64,000 bases of DNA from contig NC_013720.1 in the NCBI RefSeq assembly GCF_000025185.1, positions 558,001 through 622,000 of the forward strand, written 5' to 3'. This stretch comes from Pirellula staleyi DSM 6068. GTDB taxonomy: Bacteria > Planctomycetota > Planctomycetia > Pirellulales > Pirellulaceae. Every line of letters starts with the position of its first letter. Position 1 is the first letter of the stretch. Shown one piece after another: positions 7,004 through 15,864 of the stretch. Under the pieces are notes generated by a model. It ran no database searches, was not told where the DNA came from, and saw nothing but the letters and a program-made list of their open reading frames with translations. The position numbers and the translations under genes are program-made.

Positions 7004-7518
7004 TGGATGCTCCTTAGTGAGAGTCTGCCGCTAAGCCCACGCTGGGGCTCGCAGCGAAACGCCAACCAAAAGTCCAGTTGGTGGGGAGAACCATTCTCCA
7101 CTTGGATGTCGCACATCGTGTCGCCAAGTTTCGCGTCAAACACCCCATCACTGTGACAGGGGGTCACAAAACTCGGTCACTCAGGCCTGAGCGGGTCTAT
7201 CGTAGAAGTGACCACCCACGAGTCCAGTGCGGCTACCCGCTCCTGATCGACTCACGCTCCCTGGCAGCCCAATTTAACACCCTAGAAAATGCGCGTAATC
7301 CATTTACAAGATTAGACTTAGCGATAGCCAACATCAGCCGCGACAGGGTCCTTCTCCCTCGCTAGCAGGTGGCCAAAAATCTGCTAAAAAGTCCTTACAT
7401 CGGTCGAAACCTGGCAGCTGATGGGTGTTGGCGGCTCGTTTTCAATAGCAGCTGACAGCCGTCCTACGCTATTCCCCGCGACCTGCCAAAGTCAGCCCCA
7501 GAATCAAGAAAAACTAGA
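7004..7518. other. Intergenic region between divergent genes
   Basis: It holds the upstream region of the leftward YXWGXW gene and of the rightward sulfur operon. Short open frames cross it but have neither start context nor recognisable products. Apart from the promoter noted at 7519, no structure was seen. Confidence 0.5.
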
Positions 7519-7546
7519 TTGACATGTAGCGATGTTCCGATATATT
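7519..7546 (+). promoter_or_regulatory. Sigma-70-type promoter of the sulfur operon
   Basis: A perfect -35 TTGACA (7519-7524) and a TATATT -10 (7541-7546) with a 16-base spacer lie 22 bases before the ArsR-family start. The spacer on the reverse strand contains ACATCGCTACA; a similar ACATTTCTACA occurs on the plus strand at about 7934-7944, before the rhodanese gene. These may be binding sites of the regulator. Confidence 0.7.
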
Positions 7547-7567
7547 TACCTGTAGAAGGATCAAACC

Positions 7568-7882
7568 ATGTCACCCGCTAAAAAAGCCAACCTCACCAGC
7601 CTCGAAGCGCTCGGTCAAGCTGCCGAGTGTCTGAAGATCCTGGCCCATCCCCATCGACTTCGGATGGTGCAAATGTTGCTGGCCGACCAATACACCGTGG
7701 GCCAACTTGCCGACGCTTGCGAGATTCCCAGCCCCATGGCTTCGGAACACTTGCGGCTAATGCAGCGTTGCGGATTTCTCTCCGCCACCAAAGATGGCCG
7801 ATTCGTCTACTACTCGATTGCCGAACCTCACCTCGCCAACATCATGTCCTGCATCGAAGCCCGCTTCGGAGCCCCCTCCTGA
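7568..7882 (+). CDS. ArsR-family winged-helix regulator of sulfide operon
   Basis: 104 aa. Single ArsR/SmtB winged-helix domain: ILAHPHRLRMVQMLL, then the helix-turn-helix YTVGQLADACEIPSPMASEHLRLMQRCGFLSATKDGRFVYYSI. Cysteines are at 21, 51, 68 and 95. It lacks the metal-site ELCVCDL motif of ArsR proper. Its position ahead of persulfide dioxygenase, TauE/SafE and SQR-like genes matches the BigR/SqrR type, which sense persulfides through two cysteines; Cys51 and Cys95 are candidates but their equivalence to the BigR pair is inference. It probably represses its own operon. Downstream neighbour starts 99 bases later. Confidence 0.85.
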   Translation: MSPAKKANLTSLEALGQAAECLKILAHPHRLRMVQMLLADQYTVGQLADACEIPSPMASEHLRLMQRCGFLSATKDGRFVYYSIAEPHLANIMSCIEARFGAPS

Positions 7883-7981
7883 ACCCGCACTAACGACAAA
7901 GTCTTTTTTTAGACAATAGATCGACATATCCCGACATTTCTACAAAACACTCCACCAGTATCGCATTCGAAGGAACCTCCC

Positions 7982-8902
7982 ATGACCGCCACCATTTCTG
8001 CTGAAGAACTCAAACGACAACTCACCTCGGGAAAGAGTCTCACGCTCGTCGACGTACGGACCCCTGTCGAGTTCCGCGAGATCCATGTCCAAGGTGCAAA
8101 AAACTTTCCCCTCGATCGGCTCGACACAGCCGCCATTGCTGCGGAGCGGAAAGTCGAAAGCGAGCCGCTCTATGTCATCTGTCGCAGCGGCAGCCGGGGT
8201 CGCCAAGCGTGCGAAAAACTGACAGCCGCTGGCGTCGCCAATGTGGTGAACGTCGAAGGGGGCACCGTCGCCTGCGACGCTGCTGGTGTCGCCGTGGTGA
8301 AGGGAAAGAAAGCGATCTCGCTCGAGCGACAAGTCCGCATCGTCGCTGGTTCGCTTGTGGTCGTTGGAGCCGCCCTCACCCTCGTACACCCTTACTTCGC
8401 CGCCCTCCCTGCTTTCATCGGTGCCGGGCTCGTCTTCGCTGGCATCACCGACACTTGCGGCATGGCGATGATGCTCGCCCGCATGCCTTGGAATCAGGTC
8501 GCAGGGGGCGCGTGTAAAGTCGCGCTGCTGTTGTCGTTGATCACGCTCGCTTCCACCGCCCAGGCAGTCGATCACACCAAGGATTCGCTCGACACCGTGA
8601 AGCAGAATCTTGCCCAGAAAAAAGCGGTGATTATCGATGTCCGTGAACTGCGCGAGTGGAAATCAGGCCACCTTGCAGAGGCCTCGCTGCTGCCACTCAG
8701 CGAACTCGAAGATCGCTTGGCCCGCGAACCCGAAAAAGTGCTCGCTCAGCTTCCTCAAGACAAAGTGATCTATCTCCACTGCCTCATGGGTGGTCGCTGC
8801 TTGCAAGCTGCAGAACTCCTCCAAGGGAAGGGTCTCGACATTCGCCCGCTTAAGCCCGGGATCAACGATCTTTTGCGAGCCGGATTCCCCGCTGCCAAGT
8901 AA
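7982..8902 (+). CDS. Rhodanese-DUF2892-rhodanese fusion protein
   Basis: 306 aa in three parts. Residues 5-107 are a rhodanese domain with active-site loop CRSGSRG (Cys67). Residues about 115-195 are a DUF2892-type segment with two membrane helices (VAGSLVVVGAALTLVHPYFAALPAFIGAGLVFAGI) as in E. coli YgaP, plus a further hydrophobic stretch. Residues 205-306 are a second rhodanese domain with loop CLMGGRC (Cys267). YgaP has only the first two parts; the second catalytic domain makes this a double sulfurtransferase anchored at the inner membrane. It probably relays sulfane sulfur between SQR and the persulfide dioxygenase encoded nearby. The ATG is preceded by AAGGAACC, a reasonable ribosome site. 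Confidence 0.88.
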   Translation: MTATISAEELKRQLTSGKSLTLVDVRTPVEFREIHVQGAKNFPLDRLDTAAIAAERKVESEPLYVICRSGSRGRQACEKLTAAGVANVVNVEGGTVACDAAGVAVVKGKKAISLERQVRIVAGSLVVVGAALTLVHPYFAALPAFIGAGLVFAGITDTCGMAMMLARMPWNQVAGGACKVALLLSLITLASTAQAVDHTKDSLDTVKQNLAQKKAVIIDVRELREWKSGHLAEASLLPLSELEDRLAREPEKVLAQLPQDKVIYLHCLMGGRCLQAAELLQGKGLDIRPLKPGINDLLRAGFPAAK

Positions 8903-8959
8903 ATCCAGTAGCCCCCATTGCGCTCACCATTCCCACCTCACTTAGCGAAAGCTCCTGCC

Positions 8960-10357
8960 ATGTTACTCAAATACTTTTATGACACCGGACTGGCTCACGC
9001 TTCTTACATGATCGGCTGTCAGCGTAGTGGCGAGGCGATCATCATCGATCCCAGCCGCTCGGTCGATCAGTACCTGGAAGCAGCGAAAGCCGAGGGACTG
9101 AAGATCGTTGGCGCAGCGGAAACGCACATCCATGCCGACTTTGTTTCGGGTGCGCGAGAACTTGCTCACCGCGTGGGGGCCAAGCTCTATCTTTCCGATG
9201 AAGGAACAGCCGACTGGAAGTATCAGAACCTCGAGGGACTTAGCGCTCAGCTCGTGAAACATCACGACAAGTTCTATGTCGGGCGGGTCAAACTCGAGGT
9301 GCTTCACACACCTGGTCACACTCCCGAAAGCATTTCGTTCCTCCTCACCGATGAAGGTGGTGGCGCATCGCAGCCGATCGGAATTTTTACTGGCGATTTT
9401 GTGTTTGTCGGCTCGATCGGCCGCCCCGATCTGCTCGAAACAGCTGCCGGAATGATGGGAACGGCAGAAGTCGGCGCACGTCAGCTCTACCACTCGATGC
9501 TGGCGTTCCTCGAACTTCCCGATCACCTGCAAGTCTGGCCCGCTCATGGTGCCGGTAGTGCTTGCGGCAAAGGACTCGGCGCAATTCCATCGAGCACTGT
9601 TGGCTATGAAAAGCTCATCAATCCCGCACTGCAGTTTCGCGACGAGCAAAAGTTCGTCGACTACATCCTCGCCGATCAGCCGGAAACACCGTTTTACTTT
9701 GCAGTGATGAAGCGTGTGAACAAAGTGGGGCCTGCTCCCCTTAGCTCGCTTCCACCGGTCGCCCCGATCGATCCCAGCCAGCTCGCCACCCTTGCTACTC
9801 GCGAACTCGTCGTCGATACCGCAGCCGCTAAAGAATTTGGCGAGCACCACGTCGCGGGAACCATCAACATCCCGACAGCGATGCTTCAGCAGTGGGCTGG
9901 GTTTTTGGTGAACTACGAAAAACCGGTTTACTTCATCACCACAGCCGAGGCGCTCCCAGCACAGCTTCGCGCTCTGCGATCAATCGGCATCGACAATGTC
10001 GCTGGCTATTTCGAAAGTTCGCAGACCACCGATTATCGCCAGGCGAGCTACTCCACCATCCCCCCTGCTGAACTGCAGGCTGCGATTGAAAGTGGCAAGC
10101 TGCGGCTGATCGATGTTCGCGCGAAAACCGAATTCGACGACTACCGAATCGCTGGAGCCGAGCATCATTTTCTCGGCCGGTTGTTTCGCGAACTAACCAC
10201 CATTGCACGCGACAAACCGCTCGTCACGCAGTGCCTCGGCGGAGGACGCTCGGCCATTGCCGCCAGCATCCTCGAGCGCGAAGGTTTTTCCGTCATCAAC
10301 ATGCAAGGTGGCATCCGCGCTTGGCAGCAAGCGGGCCTTCCAACCGTGCAGTCGTAG
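8960..10357 (+). CDS. CstB-like persulfide dioxygenase-rhodanese fusion
   Basis: 465 aa from the ATG at 8960; an in-frame start at 8918 would add an unconserved leader. The metallo-beta-lactamase domain (1-250) begins LLKYFYDTGLAHASYMIGC and carries the iron-site motif THIHAD (His56, His58, Asp60) and HTPGHTPES, typical of ETHE1-type persulfide dioxygenases. Residues about 270-360 are a rhodanese-like fold without an active-site Cys (FITTAEAL at the loop position). Residues 365-465 are an intact rhodanese with loop CLGGGRS. This dioxygenase, pseudo-rhodanese, rhodanese order is that of Staphylococcus CstB, which converts persulfides to thiosulfate. The cytoplasmic enzyme follows the rhodanese gene after 57 bases in the same operon. 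Confidence 0.92.
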   Translation: MLLKYFYDTGLAHASYMIGCQRSGEAIIIDPSRSVDQYLEAAKAEGLKIVGAAETHIHADFVSGARELAHRVGAKLYLSDEGTADWKYQNLEGLSAQLVKHHDKFYVGRVKLEVLHTPGHTPESISFLLTDEGGGASQPIGIFTGDFVFVGSIGRPDLLETAAGMMGTAEVGARQLYHSMLAFLELPDHLQVWPAHGAGSACGKGLGAIPSSTVGYEKLINPALQFRDEQKFVDYILADQPETPFYFAVMKRVNKVGPAPLSSLPPVAPIDPSQLATLATRELVVDTAAAKEFGEHHVAGTINIPTAMLQQWAGFLVNYEKPVYFITTAEALPAQLRALRSIGIDNVAGYFESSQTTDYRQASYSTIPPAELQAAIESGKLRLIDVRAKTEFDDYRIAGAEHHFLGRLFRELTTIARDKPLVTQCLGGGRSAIAASILEREGFSVINMQGGIRAWQQAGLPTVQS

Positions 10358-10415
10358 TCCACTCTGCTTCTGTGCTCCACCATGTTCACCTCTATCGTCG
10401 CCAAGTGATCTACTC

Positions 10416-11243
10416 ATGATCTGGGCCCTCACCATCGCACTCGGAGCTCTCGTCGGAGTTTCCCTCGGCCTGACCGGAGGAGGAGGCGCAATCTTTGCGG
10501 TTCCTCTTCTCGTCTACGGCCTTGGATTCGACTCGCGACAAGCGGCCACCATGTCGCTGGTGACAGTCGGCATCACGTCGCTGATCGGACTCCTTCAAAA
10601 AGCAGCCCAGCGACAACTCGAATTCAAAGTCGGCCTGTTGTTTGCCATTGCCGGAGCCCTTGGAAGCCCGATCGGTGTGATGCTTGCCGCCCAGCTTCAC
10701 GAAACGCTCCGCCTGGCGCTGTTCGCAGGGCTGATGCTCGTGATTGCCTTCCAGATGTGGCGCCGCGCATCGACGGTGCAGCTGGAACTCCCACTCGCCT
10801 GGCATCGCACCCCGACAGAGCAGCGTGCGGTCACCTGCCAGCGAGATCCGGAAGGAATTCTGCGGATAACCTCCCCTTGCGCCCTGCTGCTTGGCGCTGT
10901 CGGCATCGGCGCTGGAATCCTCTCGGGAATGTTCGGAGTGGGAGGTGGATTCATCATCGTCCCCGCGCTCGTTCTGTTCAGCGGAATGGCGATGCGCCGC
11001 GCTGTCGGCACCTCGCTCTTGGTCATCACCATTGTCAGCCTCACGACACTCCTGCTGCAAACGCTCGATGGAGTCGAAATACCTCTCATCACCACCTCTC
11101 TTTTCTCCGCAGGGAGCATCGCTGGCCTGCTGCTGGGGAGCGGACTCTCTCATCTCCTGGCTGGACCACGGCTGCAAAAAGTGTTCGCCACCATGATCCT
11201 GCTCGTCGTGATTTTCATCATCACCAAAACGGTCCTCACCTAA
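10416..11243 (+). CDS. TauE/SafE-family sulfur-anion exporter
   Basis: 275 aa from the ATG at 10416; the same frame is open upstream to 10203, but that part overlaps the dioxygenase gene. The protein has about eight hydrophobic segments in two homologous halves, each beginning with the family's Gly-rich motif (GLTGGGGAIFAVPLLVYG and GMFGVGGGFIIVPALVLF). TauE/SafE proteins move sulfite, sulfoacetate or related sulfur compounds across the inner membrane. In this operon the likely cargo is sulfite or thiosulfate made by the dioxygenase. A BigR-type operon in Xylella and Agrobacterium has the same partner genes. Confidence 0.88.
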   Translation: MIWALTIALGALVGVSLGLTGGGGAIFAVPLLVYGLGFDSRQAATMSLVTVGITSLIGLLQKAAQRQLEFKVGLLFAIAGALGSPIGVMLAAQLHETLRLALFAGLMLVIAFQMWRRASTVQLELPLAWHRTPTEQRAVTCQRDPEGILRITSPCALLLGAVGIGAGILSGMFGVGGGFIIVPALVLFSGMAMRRAVGTSLLVITIVSLTTLLLQTLDGVEIPLITTSLFSAGSIAGLLLGSGLSHLLAGPRLQKVFATMILLVVIFIITKTVLT

Positions 11244-11315
11244 AACATCCCCGCAGCTTCCTATCGATCATGCCCCACTCTACACGCACCGCTTAAACCC
11301 TGGTCGAGGCTCCCG

Positions 11316-12518
11316 ATGATCGCTCCACAAGAGAAAACGCACTATCAAATCCTCATCCTCGGCGGCGGCACCGCTGGCATCACCGTAGCGGCTCAGCTGC
11401 GGCACAAGCTGCAAACCTTCGACGTCGCGATCATCGAACCATCGACCAAGCACTACTATCAGCCCCTCTGGACCCTCGTGGGTGGAGGTGTTTTTCCCAA
11501 GGAGCAGAGCGAGCGGCTGGAGGAGTCGCTCATCCCGTCGGGGGCCATCTGGATTCGAGATTCTGTCGCCGAGTTTGCCCCCGAACAAAACAGAATCACG
11601 ACGACATCGGGCAAAGCGATCAGCTACGACTATCTCGTGATCGCGCTCGGGATTCAAATCGACTGGGATAAAATTCCGGGGCTTCGCGAAGGACTCGGAC
11701 GCAATCAGATCTGTAGTAACTATGCTTTCGATCAAGTCGATTACACGTGGGAATGCTTGCAGTCGTTCCAAGGTGGGAACGCACTCTTCACGATGCCCGG
11801 AACTGCGGTGAAGTGTGGCGGCGCACCGCAGAAGATCATGTACCTCGCAGAAGATCACTTTCGACGACGTGGCATTCGCAGGCAGTGCAACATCCACTAC
11901 TACTCGGCCCAAGGCGCGCTCTTCGCCGTCGAGAAGTACCGAAAAACGCTCGAAAAACATGTGGTCGAGACAGGGATCGAGCTGAATCTAAAACAGAACC
12001 TCGTCGAAATACTCCCCGATTCCAAGGCAGCGATTTTCGAGCATGTCGAAACGAAAGAGCGCCGGCAGGTGGGATTCGACATGATCCATGTCACACCACC
12101 GATGAGCGCGCCGAGCATCATTCAAAAAAGCACGCTGGCTAGTAGTGCTGGCTGGGTCGAGGTCGATAAGCACACGCTACAGCACCCACGTTTTCGCAAC
12201 GTCTTTACGCTCGGCGATTGCGCTGGCCTTCCGACTTCGAAAACAGGGGCCGCAATTCGCAAACAAGCGCCAGTCGTGGTGGCGAATCTGCGCAGCGCAC
12301 TCGCGGGAGAACCTCTCGCGGCGAAATACAATGGCTACACGTCGTGTCCAATCGTCACCGGTTATGGAAAACTGATCCTCGCCGAGTTCGACTACGACGG
12401 GAACCCACAAGAGACGTTTCCGTTCGATCAAGCGCAAGAGCGATGGTCGATGTACCTGCTGAAGGCCTACGCACTTCCCACCCTCTACTGGAACGCGATG
12501 CTGCGAGGCTGGGCCTAA
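11316..12518 (+). CDS. Sulfide:quinone oxidoreductase-like flavoprotein
   Basis: 400 aa. An N-terminal FAD-binding Rossmann motif (ILILGGGTAGITVAAQL), the SQR-like segment HYYQPLWTLVGGG, a Cys in VKCGGAPQKIMYLAEDHFRRRG, and the second FAD motif (FTLGDCAGLPTSKTGAAIRKQAPVV) identify it as a pyridine-disulfide-type flavoprotein close to type II SQR, the SQOR/mitochondrial group. It oxidises sulfide to persulfide and passes electrons to quinone at the inner membrane. The C-terminus (LLKAYALPTLYWNAMLRG) is amphipathic and could dock to the membrane. Last gene of the sulfur operon, 72 bases after the exporter gene. Confidence 0.9.
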   Translation: MIAPQEKTHYQILILGGGTAGITVAAQLRHKLQTFDVAIIEPSTKHYYQPLWTLVGGGVFPKEQSERLEESLIPSGAIWIRDSVAEFAPEQNRITTTSGKAISYDYLVIALGIQIDWDKIPGLREGLGRNQICSNYAFDQVDYTWECLQSFQGGNALFTMPGTAVKCGGAPQKIMYLAEDHFRRRGIRRQCNIHYYSAQGALFAVEKYRKTLEKHVVETGIELNLKQNLVEILPDSKAAIFEHVETKERRQVGFDMIHVTPPMSAPSIIQKSTLASSAGWVEVDKHTLQHPRFRNVFTLGDCAGLPTSKTGAAIRKQAPVVVANLRSALAGEPLAAKYNGYTSCPIVTGYGKLILAEFDYDGNPQETFPFDQAQERWSMYLLKAYALPTLYWNAMLRGWA

Positions 12519-12624
12519 TCGCTACTCCCAGAACATAGCGCTGAGTAGTGTCGATTTCCTTGGTAGACTGGCGGCGCATTGCTTTGCGAGCAACGTCCCC
12601 AACTCTCCTCGAGGAACTATCGAG

Positions 12625-14514
12625 ATGCGTTCTCTTCCGCTATCGCTTGTTTCACCACTGACATTCGCCTTCGCCTACTTAGTCAGCCTCACTTGGTGCA
12701 ATGCCGAAGAACTGCGCTGCGACGTGCTGGTCTATGGCGCAACCCCCGGCGGCATCGCCGCCGCCCTTGCTGCTGCCGACGATGGCGAGAACGTGATTCT
12801 CGTTGAGCCGACCGAGCGCATCGGGGGCCTAGTGACCTGCGGACTCTCGCATACCGACTATCACGCTTACGACGGCCTCACCGGATCGTTCCTCCAGTTT
12901 TCGAAGCGCGTCGAGGCCTACTATGTGAAAAAGTACGGCCCTGACTCGCAGCAAGTGAAAGACTCCTGGCGCGGCACGTTTGGAGAGCCGCACGTGAATT
13001 TGCTGATCTTCAAGCAGATGCTCGCCGAGCGCAAAAACATTCGCGTGGTGACCAATGCTGAATTATTACGGTGCGAGGTAAAGCCCCTTCATCTGATCGA
13101 CCCCCAAGCGCCGCTCGGACCACCCAAGATTATCGAATGCCAATTCGATCAAGGATTGGCCGAGTCACTTGCGATTCGCGCCGAGATGTTCATCGATGCT
13201 TCGTATGAAGGTGACCTGATGGCGATGGCGGGTGCGGAGTATCGTGTCGGCCGCGAAGCGCGCGATGAGTATGGCGAATCTCTCGCCCCCGAGCAGGCCG
13301 ATGATCAGTTGCAGGCCTACAACTTTCGCTTCATCATGACGCAAGCTGCTGAAAATCGTGTCACCCCGCTCGCTCCACCCGGCTACAACGCCGACGACTT
13401 TCTGCCGATCGTCGAAGTGCTCAAAAGTGGCAAAATCAAGTCGATTTTTGGCTACCCGAACGACTGCATCTTCAAAGCCCAACTACCTCCGCTCCCCAAC
13501 AGCAAGCACGATATCAACGACGTTTCGAAGTCGGCCATTCGCCTTTCACTACCAGGCATCAATCGCGCGTGGCCCAATGGCGATCGCGAAACACGGGCGA
13601 AGATTTTTGCCGAGCACCGCCGCGATCAAGAGGGTTTGCTCTACTTCCTGCAGAACGACGAGCGCGTGCCGGCCAAGTTTCGCGACGAAGCACGCACCTG
13701 GGGCTGGTGTAAAGATGAGTTCGAGTCGACCGGTCATCTGCCACCGCAACTCTACGTGCGTGAAGCGCGGCGGATGGTGGGGCTGTATGTCTTCCGACAG
13801 TCGGACTGCGAGAATGCCCCCGGCGATGCCCGCGCGAAACTGTTTACCGACGCGATTGCGATGGGCGAATATGGCAACAACTGCCACGGCACCGCGCACG
13901 AAGGTCCCCGTTTTGGCGGCAAGCATACGGGCGACTTCTACCATGCGACTCCCCCGTACCAAATTCCGTATGGCGTGATCGTCCCCACGGAAGGCGACAA
14001 CCTGCTGGTGCCAGTGGCTGCCAGCGCCACGCATGTTGGCTTTTGTGCCCTGCGGCTCGAGCCCATTTGGATGTCGATGGGTGAAGCGGCAGGTCACGCC
14101 GCCCACTTCGCCCGTAAAGAGAAGGGAGATACTCGCGACCCCGCGATCATTTCGCAGGTCCAAGCACGATTGCACGCCACCGGCGCGGCGACGATCTACT
14201 TCAGCGATGTGCTGCCAGGCGATGCTGATTTTGCGGCGGCACAGTGGCTCGGCACGGCCGGCGGATTTCATGGCCTTCACCCCCAGCCTGCAAAAGTGCG
14301 CGGCGCGAGCATCGTCGGCCAGTACAGCGAAAGCTACCCGGGTCACACCGCCGATCTCGACCAGCCGCTCGACGAGAAACTGGCTGTAAAGTGGAACGAG
14401 ATTGCGGAGGTACGGCAGATCGACGTCGCAAAACTCCCGCGAGCCGATGGCAAATTGACGCGCCGCGAGTGGCTCCGGGCTGCTTACAAACTACGAACAC
14501 CTCCAAAGCCATAA
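12625..14514 (+). CDS. Secreted FAD-dependent oxidoreductase
   Basis: 629 aa. Signal peptide at 1-26 (LVSPLTFAFAYLVSLTWCNA). The FAD_oxidored (PF12831) type begins with DVLVYGATPGGIAAALAAADDG and VILVEPTERIGGL; it continues with HVNLLIFKQML, a YEGDLMAMAGAEYRVGREARDEYGE motif and the C-terminal FAD contact ATHVGFCALRLEPIWMSMGEAAGHAA. Such proteins are numerous in planctomycetes and often carry a xanthan-lyase-like label; substrate unknown. It lies 106 bases after the sulfur operon on the same strand, probably with its own promoter. Confidence 0.85.
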   Translation: MRSLPLSLVSPLTFAFAYLVSLTWCNAEELRCDVLVYGATPGGIAAALAAADDGENVILVEPTERIGGLVTCGLSHTDYHAYDGLTGSFLQFSKRVEAYYVKKYGPDSQQVKDSWRGTFGEPHVNLLIFKQMLAERKNIRVVTNAELLRCEVKPLHLIDPQAPLGPPKIIECQFDQGLAESLAIRAEMFIDASYEGDLMAMAGAEYRVGREARDEYGESLAPEQADDQLQAYNFRFIMTQAAENRVTPLAPPGYNADDFLPIVEVLKSGKIKSIFGYPNDCIFKAQLPPLPNSKHDINDVSKSAIRLSLPGINRAWPNGDRETRAKIFAEHRRDQEGLLYFLQNDERVPAKFRDEARTWGWCKDEFESTGHLPPQLYVREARRMVGLYVFRQSDCENAPGDARAKLFTDAIAMGEYGNNCHGTAHEGPRFGGKHTGDFYHATPPYQIPYGVIVPTEGDNLLVPVAASATHVGFCALRLEPIWMSMGEAAGHAAHFARKEKGDTRDPAIISQVQARLHATGAATIYFSDVLPGDADFAAAQWLGTAGGFHGLHPQPAKVRGASIVGQYSESYPGHTADLDQPLDEKLAVKWNEIAEVRQIDVAKLPRADGKLTRREWLRAAYKLRTPPKP

Positions 14515-14806
14515 CCAGCTTCGCGCCACTGTCGCTGGGGGGTGAACTGTGCACAACTGATGAACACTTTTTCGACAGCTTTGTGGCAAGGCAGAGCTGT
14601 GTGCTACGCGCCCTACCGCGCACGCATTGCCGGAACATCCGGAACACCCAACGCAAACTCCGGCCCTTCTCTCAGCCGCATTCTTGCCGCAAGTAGCAGC
14701 ATTGCGCAAGCAAGGTGGTACTTTTAAAAGTGAGTCCTGCCCACCTCACAATGTTGTCCCCTGATGCCCTCGGCATTGTATTCCTAACATTGCGCGACTC
14801 ACTCCC

Positions 14807-15856
14807 ATGATCATTTCAATGATTGTTGCCACACTATTTTTGCTACGTATGTTTCACTCCGGTCGCCACTGGCTATCCAAGTTCGCGTTTGCGCCGACAT
14901 CCCGTTTTCTGAAGTCGTCCGAGGGGACGACATCGATGGAATACGCGGTCGTTCTGGCGCTGATCGCTGCCACCTTAGTTCTCGCTGGTCAAGCGATGCA
15001 TGGTAGTGTCTCGAGTTCGCTCGTCGCTGCCAGTGCCGCCGTTTCGTCGGCTGTAACGACTCCTGCTCAGCTCTCCACGACGACGACTGCTCCTGTCGCT
15101 TCAACGTCAACAACAGCAGCTCCCTACTACGAAGCATGGCTGCAAGTTTCGGCCTGGAGCTGTTTAGTGCTCGCCACGCTGCTGGCCATTTACACCCGTT
15201 ATCGCAATGCACGCTTGGCTCGCGCTGTGGCCACGGTCGACTGCGATCCTGAGCCCACTACCGATCAGCCCGAGAATCCTGGTTACAGCAAGCGTCAGGA
15301 GATTCAGCGACTGCTCCGGCAGTCGATGGGACTGGTGGGTGATCATGCGATGAAGGTGCAGCACGTGATGTCGCAGCGCATTCTCTCGGTGACACCGCAT
15401 GTGCTCGTCAACGACCTCAAACAGTCGCTCGCTCGCGCCGGTTTTCGGCATCTGCTTGTGCTCCGCAGTGCAGAACTCGTCGGGGTGATTAGCGACCGCG
15501 ATCTGCATACCCGCAGCGGCCGATCGGCTGGTCAGATCATGACCCGCAGCCCGATTACCGTTACGAGCGAAACCTCCGTAACGCAGGCGCTCAGCATCAT
15601 GCTCTCGAAGCGGATCTCGAGTCTGCCTGTCGTCGACAACGGCGTGGTGCGAGGCATTCTCACCACCACCGATGCGATCATCACGCTGCAATGTCTCTTG
15701 CGACTCATCGACCAAGAGATCCAGCAGGACAAGAAGCATCCTGAACATGCGACCCTCCCCGACCTGCTCGAAACGAGCGATCCATCGGTCATCGGTGCGC
15801 TATCGATCGCCAGTCACTTGACGACGACCGACAGCAGCATGCTGACACCGACGTAA
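14807..15856 (+). CDS. Flp-type prepilin segment fused to a CBS-domain pair
   Basis: 349 aa. Residues 34-70 match the type IVb (Flp/Fap) prepilin signature: FLKSSEG, then TTSMEY, then a hydrophobic helix VVLALIAATLVLAG. Cleavage after Gly40 would leave Glu45 at +5 and Tyr46 at +6, as in Flp pilins. A Ser/Thr/Ala-rich linker (72-107) leads to a second membrane helix (113-130). The C-terminal half has two CBS motifs (about 184-236 and 244-296), with GVISDRDLHTR and GILTTTDAI ending them. The predicted topology is N-helix, periplasmic linker, second helix, cytoplasmic CBS pair. CBS pairs bind adenosyl nucleotides. No pilus genes are nearby. The fusion is unusual; function unknown. Confidence 0.75.
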   Translation: MIISMIVATLFLLRMFHSGRHWLSKFAFAPTSRFLKSSEGTTSMEYAVVLALIAATLVLAGQAMHGSVSSSLVAASAAVSSAVTTPAQLSTTTTAPVASTSTTAAPYYEAWLQVSAWSCLVLATLLAIYTRYRNARLARAVATVDCDPEPTTDQPENPGYSKRQEIQRLLRQSMGLVGDHAMKVQHVMSQRILSVTPHVLVNDLKQSLARAGFRHLLVLRSAELVGVISDRDLHTRSGRSAGQIMTRSPITVTSETSVTQALSIMLSKRISSLPVVDNGVVRGILTTTDAIITLQCLLRLIDQEIQQDKKHPEHATLPDLLETSDPSVIGALSIASHLTTTDSSMLTPT

Positions 15857-15864
15857 GCTGGTTG

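Noticed and set aside
10203-10415. Upstream extension of the TauE/SafE gene
   Set aside because: It overlaps the rhodanese domain of the dioxygenase gene; the ATG at 10416 gives a normal family start.
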